Source: an uncultured Rhodospirillales bacterium (GTDB taxonomy: Bacteria; Pseudomonadota; Alphaproteobacteria; Rhodospirillales; 2-02-FULL-58-16). Taken from it: a stretch of 7,201 bases of DNA. Below the pieces are notes generated by a model, which made no database searches, was not told where the DNA came from, and saw only the letters and a list, made by a program, of their open reading frames with translations. Within the stretch, counting starts at the first letter, position 1, and the number at the start of each line of letters is the position of its first letter. The translations under genes and the position numbers were made by a program. The DNA lies in the NCBI GenBank assembly GCA_913053795.1, contig CAJXGZ010000118.1:1-7201 (forward strand). Reading direction: 5' to 3'. This document shows, piece after piece, positions 1-4,778 of the stretch.

Positions 1-811
1 TGGGCTTGTCGCACCCGGCGATTTCGCGGGCCATCTCCACCATGTCGGCGATGGTCACCATGCGCCCGCTTCCGGCGTTGAAGACTTGGCCTGAGTGGCT
101 CTCGCAAAGGCCTGAAGCCCGGATAAAGGCCTCGACGGTGTCGCCGACGTAATTAAAGTCCCGCGCCGGCGACAGATCGCCAAGCTTAAGGGAGTCGCAG
201 CGACCGTCCAACATCTGGCGGACCACAGTGCTGATGACGGCGCGTTCGCTCTGGCGCGGGCCGTAGGTGTTGAAGGGGCGCAGGGTGACCACCGGCAATT
301 GGAAAGAGCGGGCGAAGGCGGAGGCCATCATGTCGGCGCCGATCTTGGAGGCGGAATAGGGCGATTGCCCTTGTAAAGGATGCTCTTCGGTAATCGGGGT
401 GAACAGGGCGGTGCCGTAGACCTCGCTGGTGGAGGTGGCGACGACGCGGGCGTTTCCGGCGGCCAGGGCGCCCTTTAGCACGTTGATCGTCCCCAGCACG
501 TTGGTCTGCACATAGCTGGACGGCGCTTCATAGGAATAGGGAATGGCGATCAAGGCGGCCAGATGGAAGATCACGTCATGGCCCTTGCAAAGCTCCGCCA
601 TCTGGTGGGGGTCGCGCACGTCGCCCCGAACCAGACGCATGGCCTTGCGCACCCTCGGCGCCGCCTCGTCCAGCCAGCCATGGGAATCAAACGAGTTGTA
701 AAGCGCCAGGGCGGTCACCTGGGCGCCGCTTTCAACCAGGGCTTCGGCCAGGTGCGAGCCGATGAATCCATCGGCGCCGGTAACCAGAACTTTGCTGTTT
801 TTAAGAGTCAT
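1..811 (-). CDS. legB: LegB-type NAD-dependent nucleotide-sugar 4,6-dehydratase (3' end outside window)
   Basis: This is an extended short-chain dehydrogenase/reductase, read by my own translation as 270 codons from ATG at 811 to the left edge. It shows the NAD-binding GxxGxxG (TGADGFIGSH, residues 11-20), the HLAALIAIPYSY stretch (83-94), TSTSEVYG (126-133), the catalytic YSASK (Tyr152, Lys156) and RPFNTYGPRQS (178-188). The YNSFDSHGWLD and IAIPYSY segments are typical of LegB, which in Campylobacter makes the 4-keto-6-deoxy intermediate from GDP-GlcNAc for legionaminic acid. Related dehydratases use UDP-GlcNAc, and the substrate cannot be settled here. The family is usually about 320-340 residues, so roughly 60 C-terminal residues are missing. 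The enzyme is cytosolic. The start is fixed by the family N-terminus; its Shine-Dalgarno is poor (GGG three bases before ATG). An ops-like element and a hairpin lie just upstream, after an RfaH-like gene, so the gene probably heads a glycan operon continuing to the left. Confidence 0.9.
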   Translation of the reverse strand, partial: MTLKNSKVLVTGADGFIGSHLAEALVESGAQVTALALYNSFDSHGWLDEAAPRVRKAMRLVRGDVRDPHQMAELCKGHDVIFHLAALIAIPYSYEAPSSYVQTNVLGTINVLKGALAAGNARVVATSTSEVYGTALFTPITEEHPLQGQSPYSASKIGADMMASAFARSFQLPVVTLRPFNTYGPRQSERAVISTVVRQMLDGRCDSLKLGDLSPARDFNYVGDTVEAFIRASGLCESHSGQVFNAGSGRMVTIADMVEMAREIAGCDKP

Positions 812-816
812 TTTCC

Positions 817-828
817 CAAGCTACCGCA
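817..828 (-). promoter_or_regulatory. ops-like antiterminator recruitment element before legB
   Basis: On the minus strand bases 828 to 817 read TGCGGTAGCTTG. The E. coli ops element recognised by RfaH on the non-template strand is, from memory, GGCGGTAGCGTG, giving 10 of 12 identical bases. The invariant-looking core GCGGTAGC, whose ends can pair to form the small DNA hairpin that RfaH binds, is intact. It lies directly after an RfaH-like gene and 5 bases before the legB start. The match and position are seen directly; recognition by this particular factor is inference. Confidence 0.55.
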
Positions 829-852
829 GTCCGGGTGAAAGACCCGGACCGC
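826..852 (-). promoter_or_regulatory. intercistronic RNA hairpin between the rfaH-like gene and legB
   Basis: In the minus-strand transcript, bases 852-842 pair with 836-826: an 11-bp stem with one G-U pair around the 5-base loop CUUUC. The central eight pairs (GUCCGGGU with ACCCGGAC) are perfect. No U-run follows, so this is not a standard intrinsic terminator. Its 3' foot overlaps the first bases of the ops-like element. It could be a pause hairpin, an RNA end stabiliser, or a barrier that the antiterminator relieves. Confidence 0.6.
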
Positions 853-897
853 AAGAATTATTCCGCTTTCCCCCTGCGCTAAAGGGACGCTAACGGC

Positions 898-1401
898 TTA
901 AGCGCAGGCGCTCACCGTCGTCGCCGAAAGGTGGACTTTCACCTCGCGGCCGAGAAGGTTCAATAAAACGACGACCCGCTCGTTGTCGTCGACGCAATCA
1001 AAAAGGCCCTCATAATCGTACATGGCGCCGGCGGTGATGCGGACCAGATCGCCTTTCTTGAAGGAATCGGACGTATTCAAGGCGACCATGCCGCCTTCGT
1101 CCTCATGAGCCTGAATGTCCTCGACCACGCCGAAGGGAACCGGGGTGGGAAGAAGGCCCTGGGTGAACAGGTGAATGACGCCGATGGTGGAGTTGATGGC
1201 GCGCCAACGGGTCCGTTGGATGTCCATTTCCACGAAAAGATAACGGGGAAACAGGGGCGACGGCGTCCAGTCCATGCGGCGGGCGTGCCGGCGCTGCTTG
1301 AGGCGCTGGGGAAGATAGGCGTCGAAGCCCTGGCGGCGAAGGTTGTGCAGGGCCGTTTTTTCGCTTCGGGCGTGGGTGTAGACGACATACCATTGTTTCA
1401 T
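898..1401 (-). CDS. RfaH/NusG-paralogue transcription antitermination factor
   Basis: A 167-residue protein that aligns along its length with E. coli RfaH (162 residues). The NGN domain occupies about residues 1-100, opening with KQWYVVYTHARSEKTA and containing PLFPRYLFVEMD (49-60) and AINSTIGV (68-75). A KOW domain follows at about 115-160 (KKGDLVRITAG, then YEGLFD, then VVVLLNLLGREVKV). RfaH-type factors bind RNA polymerase paused at an ops site and prevent termination in long polysaccharide operons, and they help recruit the ribosome. The position matching RfaH's HTTT polymerase-contact motif reads RWRA here (65-68), so contacts may differ. It is more likely a specialised NusG than the housekeeping one, because of its length and its setting between a regulator and legB. 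It starts 10 bases after the upstream regulator's stop; GAGG overlapping that stop supplies the ribosome site, suggesting translational coupling. Confidence 0.88.
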   Translation of the reverse strand: MKQWYVVYTHARSEKTALHNLRRQGFDAYLPQRLKQRRHARRMDWTPSPLFPRYLFVEMDIQRTRWRAINSTIGVIHLFTQGLLPTPVPFGVVEDIQAHEDEGGMVALNTSDSFKKGDLVRITAGAMYDYEGLFDCVDDNERVVVLLNLLGREVKVHLSATTVSACA

Positions 1402-1411
1402 GAGAGCTGCC

Positions 1412-2062
1412 TCATTCCATGAAGACCAGGGGTTTGCGCGAGACCTTGAGAAGCCGGGGAGCCAGAATCCGCTCGGCCGGGAAATCCTTGGCCAGCGCGT
1501 CGAAACCGTCTTGAGGATTGTTCAAGTCGGTCAGCATCACCGCGTCGACGTCCCCGTCTTCAATGGATTGCAAATCCTTGACCACGGGAATGCCGCTGAA
1601 AATATCGGCGCCGCTGTTTGGATCAATGACCGCCATAAGCGAAACGGGATGCTCGCGGGCGCACAGCGTGGCGATTTCAGCGAGGTCGCTTTCGCCGTAC
1701 AAGGCCATGCGGCTCCAGCCGTTTTCGGCGCTCAAGGCGAACAAATCGGAGCATTGACTGCGGGCGGCGCGGAAAAAGTTGAAAGAGCACGCCAGATATT
1801 GCCGGGTCAGCTGGCTTTTTTCGGCGAAGCCGTGGGGCGTCAGATAATATAGATACCGGTTGGCCGGGGCCTGGGCCATCTTGACCCAGCCTTTCTTGAT
1901 GCACCGCTTCAGGTAGGTGTTGACCAGCCCAAGGGCGATGCCCAGCTCGCCCGCCGCGCTGCGCTGGGTGAGCGAGCTGTTTTCATGGATAACGTTCAAA
2001 AGGCCAAGGGTGATCTCGGCCTCGTTATCCAACGTTCCCGATGCGTCTTTTGGCTTGTTCAT
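1412..2062 (-). CDS. MarR-type winged-helix regulator with C-terminal Rossmann-like domain
   Basis: A 216-residue protein. Residues 14-80 form a winged helix: EITLGLLNVIHEN, then SLTQRSAAGELGIALGLVNTYLKRCIKKG as the helix-turn-helix (about 30-58), then a wing ending YLYYLTPHGFAEKS. This resembles the MarR-type regulators associated with exopolysaccharide loci. A helical linker (84-113) leads to residues 116-216, which look like a small nucleotide-binding alpha/beta fold: SRMALYGESDLAEIA (117-131), SLMAVIDPNSG (141-151), GIPVVKDL (157-164), DAVMLTDLNNP (173-183). This recalls the N-terminal half of sugar-modifying PglD/CapD-type proteins, so it could sense a nucleotide sugar; that is inference. 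It is the first gene of the regulator - rfaH-like - legB unit, under a promoter with repeated operator-like sites, so autoregulation is likely. No Shine-Dalgarno precedes the ATG, and the promoter implies a leader of about 3 bases. A TTG at 2032 with a nearby GGGA is a weaker alternative start. Confidence 0.8.
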   Translation of the reverse strand: MNKPKDASGTLDNEAEITLGLLNVIHENSSLTQRSAAGELGIALGLVNTYLKRCIKKGWVKMAQAPANRYLYYLTPHGFAEKSQLTRQYLACSFNFFRAARSQCSDLFALSAENGWSRMALYGESDLAEIATLCAREHPVSLMAVIDPNSGADIFSGIPVVKDLQSIEDGDVDAVMLTDLNNPQDGFDALAKDFPAERILAPRLLKVSRKPLVFME

Positions 2063-2071
2063 GGCGCGAAC

Positions 2072-2099
2072 ATTACAGCGTTCACATCACGAACGTCAA
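2072..2099 (-). promoter_or_regulatory. sigma70-type promoter of the regulator - rfaH-like - legB unit
   Basis: On the minus strand a -35 box TTGACG (2099-2094) is separated by 16 bases from a -10 box TGTAAT (2077-2072). This predicts a transcription start near 2065, only about 3 bases before the ATG at 2062, so the mRNA would be essentially leaderless. The spacer is occupied by an operator-like repeat. Confidence 0.65.
2081..2095. promoter_or_regulatory. operator-like repeat 1, inside the promoter spacer
   Basis: TTCACATCACGAACG. With the preceding bases it forms CGTTC-7-GAACG, a perfect 5-bp inverted repeat (2079-2095). It matches repeat 2 at 13 of 15 bases and lies between the -10 and -35 boxes, touching the latter, so binding there would repress. 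The regulator encoded downstream is the natural candidate. Confidence 0.5.
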
Positions 2100-2104
2100 G
2101 AGGA

Positions 2105-2119
2105 TTCACGTCATGAACG
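2105..2119. promoter_or_regulatory. operator-like repeat 2, just upstream of the -35 box
   Basis: TTCACGTCATGAACG, in the same orientation as repeat 1 with start positions 24 bases apart. It contains the inverted repeat TTCA-5-TGAA. The whole site is bracketed by a perfect 7-bp inverted repeat, CGTCAAG (2094-2100) and CTTGACG (2120-2126). Confidence 0.5.
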
Positions 2120-2167
2120 CTTGACGCCGACGGCGCGCCGCGAGAGCCCCATGCGTAACCGGGGGCG

Positions 2168-2863
2168 TTAATCCTTTCTCAGCAGGTTGACCCGCATCGG
2201 CTGGTCAAAGGTCCAGGCGTCCTCTTGCTTGCGGCCCAGGATCTCGAAGGCGGCTTTGAGTTCGCTTTCCCTGGCGTCGAAGGCGGCCCGGGTTCCAGGG
2301 TTGATGGCGATCACGCGCTCGCGGAAGGCCTGGAAATTTTGATGCCGCGCCGCGTGGACGTAGAAAAACTCCCTTTCCTCGGCAAACCCCGCGACGGCGG
2401 CGTTCCTGATGGCTTCCAGGGCGCGGGCCCTGACCACGGTTTCGTCATGGACGGGTTTCATCAACTCGAAGTGGGGACCTTCGGCCAGGGGCTCGGCGGC
2501 ATAAAGCAGGCCGCCGGTCTTAAGCGCCCTTGCGGCTTCGGTGATCGCCGCCGCCTGTCTGTCCACGGCCACATGATGAAGGCTGTTGAAGAAGACGACG
2601 ATATCCATCGAGCCGTCTTCCAGCGGCAGGTCCTCGGCGCGCCCACTTACATAGGTCTCGCCCCCGGCGGGCGGCTCGGCGAAGGCTTTTTCCAACTGGA
2701 CCGGGTTGCACTCGACGCCAATGACCTCGGCCCCATGGCGGACCATCAGGCGCGCCAGGGAGCCGTTGCCGCAACCAACGTCGGCGACGCGCCTGCCGTC
2801 CAGGCCGAGGGTTTCGATAAGCATATCGCCGTTATGGCGTTTCTTCATGGTTTTCGCCGGCAT
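2168..2863 (-). CDS. class I SAM-dependent methyltransferase
   Basis: A 231-residue soluble protein with a single Rossmann methyltransferase domain of the Methyltransf_11 type. Motif I is VADVGCGNG (26-34), the acidic residue that holds the SAM ribose is Glu51 in VIGVECNP, the adenine region is RAEDLPLEDGSMD (75-87), and motif IV/post-IV is VVFFNSLHHV (89-98). The C-terminal half (FELMKPVHDE, then a helical region) is the variable substrate part, and I cannot name the substrate. It starts 8 bases after the stop of the YaiI-family gene, so it is the last gene of that operon. The AAGGAGG near that stop lies about 17 bases from this ATG, farther than usual; coupling to upstream translation may compensate. 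An in-frame ATG at residue 6 is an alternative start. Confidence 0.85.
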   Translation of the reverse strand: MPAKTMKKRHNGDMLIETLGLDGRRVADVGCGNGSLARLMVRHGAEVIGVECNPVQLEKAFAEPPAGGETYVSGRAEDLPLEDGSMDIVVFFNSLHHVAVDRQAAAITEAARALKTGGLLYAAEPLAEGPHFELMKPVHDETVVRARALEAIRNAAVAGFAEEREFFYVHAARHQNFQAFRERVIAINPGTRAAFDARESELKAAFEILGRKQEDAWTFDQPMRVNLLRKD

Positions 2864-2871
2864 TTCACGGA

Positions 2872-3333
2872 TTATGCTCTTCCTCCTTGGCGCTTCGCCG
2901 CCTGCACGGTGGTTTCCAGGCGGTTGAGGAATTGTGAGCGGTCGGACTTGCTGAACGGTTTTGGTCCGCCGGTGATCTCGCCGCTTTCGCGCAAAGCCTG
3001 CATCAGTTCGCGGTTGGCCAGCGCCATGCCGATGCCGTTTTCAGTAAACGGCTTTCCATTGGGCTTGATGGCCAGCGCGTCCAGCTTCAGGCACCGCGCG
3101 GCCAGCGGGATGTCGTTGGTGACGCAGATGTCGGCTTTTTGAATGTGATCCGCGATCCAGTCGTCGGCGGCGTCGGCGCCTTGAGCGACGATGACCAGCT
3201 CGACCCGTGGATTTTGGCTGGGGCGGATACCGCCATCGCTGACCAGATAGGTTTTCAGGCCATGACGGGCGGCGACGCCTATGGTTTCTTCCTTGACCGG
3301 ACAGGCGTCCGCATCGATGTAAATGTCGACCAT
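2872..3333 (-). CDS. YaiI/YqxD family protein (DUF188)
   Basis: A 153-residue protein, matching the family's usual length (about 150; E. coli YaiI is 152). Family hallmarks are IYIDADACPVK (4-14), VSDGG (31-35), DAADDWIAD (54-62), VTNDIPLAAR (71-80), KPFTENGIG (94-102) and TGGPKPFSKSDRSQFL (121-136). The family has a PIN-like fold with conserved acidic residues (Asp7, Asp9, Asp57, Asp74 here) and is suspected to be a nuclease, but the function is not established. I chose ATG at 3333 because the family begins at this point and GGGGG lies about 6 bases upstream. ATG at 3339 would add two residues. An in-frame ATG at 3429 would overlap the preceding gene by over 70 bases and add 32 residues unlike the family. 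It begins 22 bases after the DUF4336 gene and ends 8 bases before the methyltransferase. Confidence 0.88.
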   Translation of the reverse strand: MVDIYIDADACPVKEETIGVAARHGLKTYLVSDGGIRPSQNPRVELVIVAQGADAADDWIADHIQKADICVTNDIPLAARCLKLDALAIKPNGKPFTENGIGMALANRELMQALRESGEITGGPKPFSKSDRSQFLNRLETTVQAAKRQGGRA

Positions 3334-3355
3334 GACCATCCCCCGGAACTCCCCC

Positions 3356-3997
3356 TCAATTCCCGACGTTGACGAAACGAAACGCCCGGGCCAATTCCTG
3401 ACGGCAGTTGGTCTCGTAGCACTTGCCATGGGTGAGCAGGATGCGCTCAGGCGTCCAATCCATCATCCGGCGCACGGCTTGGCGCAGATGATCCTCGCGG
3501 CCGCGAAACGTCATGCGCATGTCCCGGGGCATGGAGCCGTGGGGATGCATGATTCCGCCTAAGCGCAAAAGCAGCCGTTTCAGCGAAGAGGCGATGCGCT
3601 CAGGCTCAAAATTTTCGATCAGGTCGGTCAGAACCAAGGTCCGGGACGGATGGTGAAACAACACGGCTTCGGTCATATAGCCGCTTGTCACCGGAATATA
3701 GGACAGGGTTTCCCCCCAACCGTCCACCGCTGCGCCATCCAACTGGAAAGCGCTGGCGGGCAACCGGTCCCCGGCGCGTTCCTTGACGCCCGGGGCGGCC
3801 AGGATGCGGGCCTTGGGATACGCCTCGGCCCAATCGCCCGCCCACCAGTAATGAATTTTATTGGGGGCGACGATGTCCGCCACCTCACCCAAGGCTTTGA
3901 CTTCCCGGGCGAGATCGGGCGTCAAGGCGGTCGGGGAATGAACCACGAGTTTTCCACCCGGCAGACGAATCAACGTCATGCGCGTGGGAAACGCCAC
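3356..3997 (-). CDS. DUF4336 (metallo-beta-lactamase-like) protein, 5' end uncertain
   Basis: The first canonical in-frame start is GTG at 3997, giving 213 residues. Segments I recognise from the DUF4336 family are FPTRMTLIRL (3-12), LVVHSP (17-22), APNKIHYWWAGDWAEAYPKA (44-63), TDLIENFEPERI (124-135), RLGGIMHPHG (145-154), MTFRGREDHLRQAVRRM (162-178) and ILLTHGKCYE (186-195). The fold is considered beta-lactamase-like, but the classic HxHxDH metal motif is absent and no reaction is known. GTG 3997 is probably not the real start: it has no Shine-Dalgarno, and the frame stays open upstream to a stop at 4168-4166, encoding a family-like N-terminus (see the 3998-4119 entry). The gene heads a probable operon with the YaiI-family and methyltransferase genes. 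Confidence 0.8.
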   Translation of the reverse strand: MAFPTRMTLIRLPGGKLVVHSPTALTPDLAREVKALGEVADIVAPNKIHYWWAGDWAEAYPKARILAAPGVKERAGDRLPASAFQLDGAAVDGWGETLSYIPVTSGYMTEAVLFHHPSRTLVLTDLIENFEPERIASSLKRLLLRLGGIMHPHGSMPRDMRMTFRGREDHLRQAVRRMMDWTPERILLTHGKCYETNCRQELARAFRFVNVGN

Positions 3998-4119
3998 CTT
4001 AAACGGCCCAAAGCCAAAATCGATTCCCGGGCCGTCGACGATCCAGACCTCATCGGCGGCCGGCTTGACGGTATTGATGGGGGTGTAGAGAAAATCCCGG
4101 ATAAAAACATCCTCCCCAT
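3998..4119 (-). other. probable true 5' coding end of the DUF4336 gene, lacking a canonical in-frame start
   Basis: In frame with the gene below, this stretch encodes IRDFLYTPINTVKP, then DEVWIVDGPGIDFG and GPFK, which resembles the N-terminus of DUF4336 proteins. No ATG, GTG or TTG lies in this frame. Two readings are possible. ATC at 4102, 8 bases after GGGGAGG, may serve as a rare start (248 residues). Alternatively ATG at 4119, 7 bases after a good GAAGG site, may be the start with a one-base deletion in the T5 run at 4107-4103; one extra T would join the two frames. Confidence 0.55.
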
Positions 4120-4188
4120 GAAAAGACCTTCGGAATTTGACACTGCCCTCCGGCTTGAGCTTAAGTCAATCCGTTTTTAACAGCGCGC

Positions 4189-4686
4189 CTAGATTTTACG
4201 CGCTGCGCATTTCATGGTCGAGGCCAGGGCGTCGTAGACGCTGGTCCAGGCGTCGCGAACCTCTTCAGTGAAGTCGTCTTTTAGTCCTTTCTCCAGGGTC
4301 CACAGCAGGGCTTCGCTTACCGTGTCGTAGTCCTCCTCCTCGACGCCGTAGCCAACATGGCGGCGCCCCAGCGCCTCTACCGCTGGAACAATGTTATGCA
4401 GCCTGTCGAGGCTATTGACGGCGGTTTTCAGCACCGCCATCAGCTTCAGGCCCTGTTCCGCCATGTCGCCCTTGAACAGGCTGCGAAACGAAGGGTTCAA
4501 TTCAAAGAGACGGTTGTAAAACATCTCCGCCACGACTTTGGCGTGGGGCTCAACCATAGCGAAGGTGTCGCGAACCACCTTGACTTGATGGCCGCTGATG
4601 GGATCGCTTAAGGCCACGGGCGGCGGCGCTGAAGCCGGGGCCGCCGTCGTCCCCTCGCTGGAATGGCGGTCATAATCCTTAAACAT
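4189..4686 (-). CDS. single-domain globin (Vitreoscilla hemoglobin / flavohemoglobin type)
   Basis: A 165-residue haem protein. Residues 1-26 are a Ser/Ala/Pro-rich extension, and the globin fold spans about 27-160. Aligned by eye to Vitreoscilla hemoglobin, the B10 tyrosine is Tyr57 (MFYNRLF), CD1 phenylalanine is Phe71 (FRSLF), E7 is Gln78 (AEQGLKLM), the proximal F8 histidine is His110 (LGRRHVGYGV) and the tyrosine hydrogen-bonded near it is Tyr120. The C-terminal glutamate of that proximal network (Glu137 in Vitreoscilla) appears to be Ala161 here. There is no FAD or NAD domain, so it is not a full flavohemoprotein. Likely roles are oxygen binding or nitric oxide detoxification with a separate reductase. 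AGGA lies 7 bases before the ATG. It is 92 bases downstream of the cyclase gene, with a possible promoter between them. Confidence 0.9.
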   Translation of the reverse strand: MFKDYDRHSSEGTTAAPASAPPPVALSDPISGHQVKVVRDTFAMVEPHAKVVAEMFYNRLFELNPSFRSLFKGDMAEQGLKLMAVLKTAVNSLDRLHNIVPAVEALGRRHVGYGVEEEDYDTVSEALLWTLEKGLKDDFTEEVRDAWTSVYDALASTMKCAARKI

Positions 4687-4728
4687 GCGTATTCCTAACT
4701 TTTCTCAAATATCCCTGATAATTTAGTT

Positions 4729-4753
4729 ATTATAGCGGGTGTTCGAGCGTCAA
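4729..4753 (-). promoter_or_regulatory. possible promoter of the globin gene
   Basis: An exact TATAAT (4734-4729) lies 43 bases before the globin ATG in an AT-rich patch that stands out from its surroundings. TTGACG (4753-4748) lies upstream, but the spacing is only 13 bases, so the two boxes may not work together and an activator could be needed. An imperfect palindrome (AAATATC 4707-4713, GATAATTT 4717-4724) lies just after the expected start site and may be an operator. Confidence 0.35.
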
Positions 4754-4778
4754 AACATTGTACGGACGGATGAGTTTT

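Noticed and set aside
1..811. GDP-mannose 4,6-dehydratase or UDP-glucose 4-epimerase as the identity of the left-edge gene
   Set aside because: The YNSFDSHGWLD, IAIPYSY and TSTSEVYG segments fit LegB-type dehydratases better than either enzyme.
563..1852. Several plus-strand open frames opposite legB, the rfaH-like gene and the regulator
   Set aside because: Shadow frames of well-supported minus-strand genes; no domain is recognisable in them.
2131..2140. Palindrome CGGCGCGCCG after the methyltransferase as a terminator
   Set aside because: Short, GC-only, no loop and no U-run.
2225..3142. Plus-strand open frame of 305 codons
   Set aside because: It is antisense to the methyltransferase and YaiI-family genes, which have clear motifs; long antisense frames are expected in GC-rich coding DNA. 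No domain is recognisable.
3334..3429. Longer YaiI-family protein starting at ATG 3429
   Set aside because: The extra 32 residues overlap the DUF4336 gene, do not resemble the family, and the family start at 3333 has a good ribosome site.
4164..4169. TTGACT as a -35 box for the DUF4336 gene
   Set aside because: No acceptable -10 box at 16-18 bases; the nearest AT-rich hexamer is 23 bases away.
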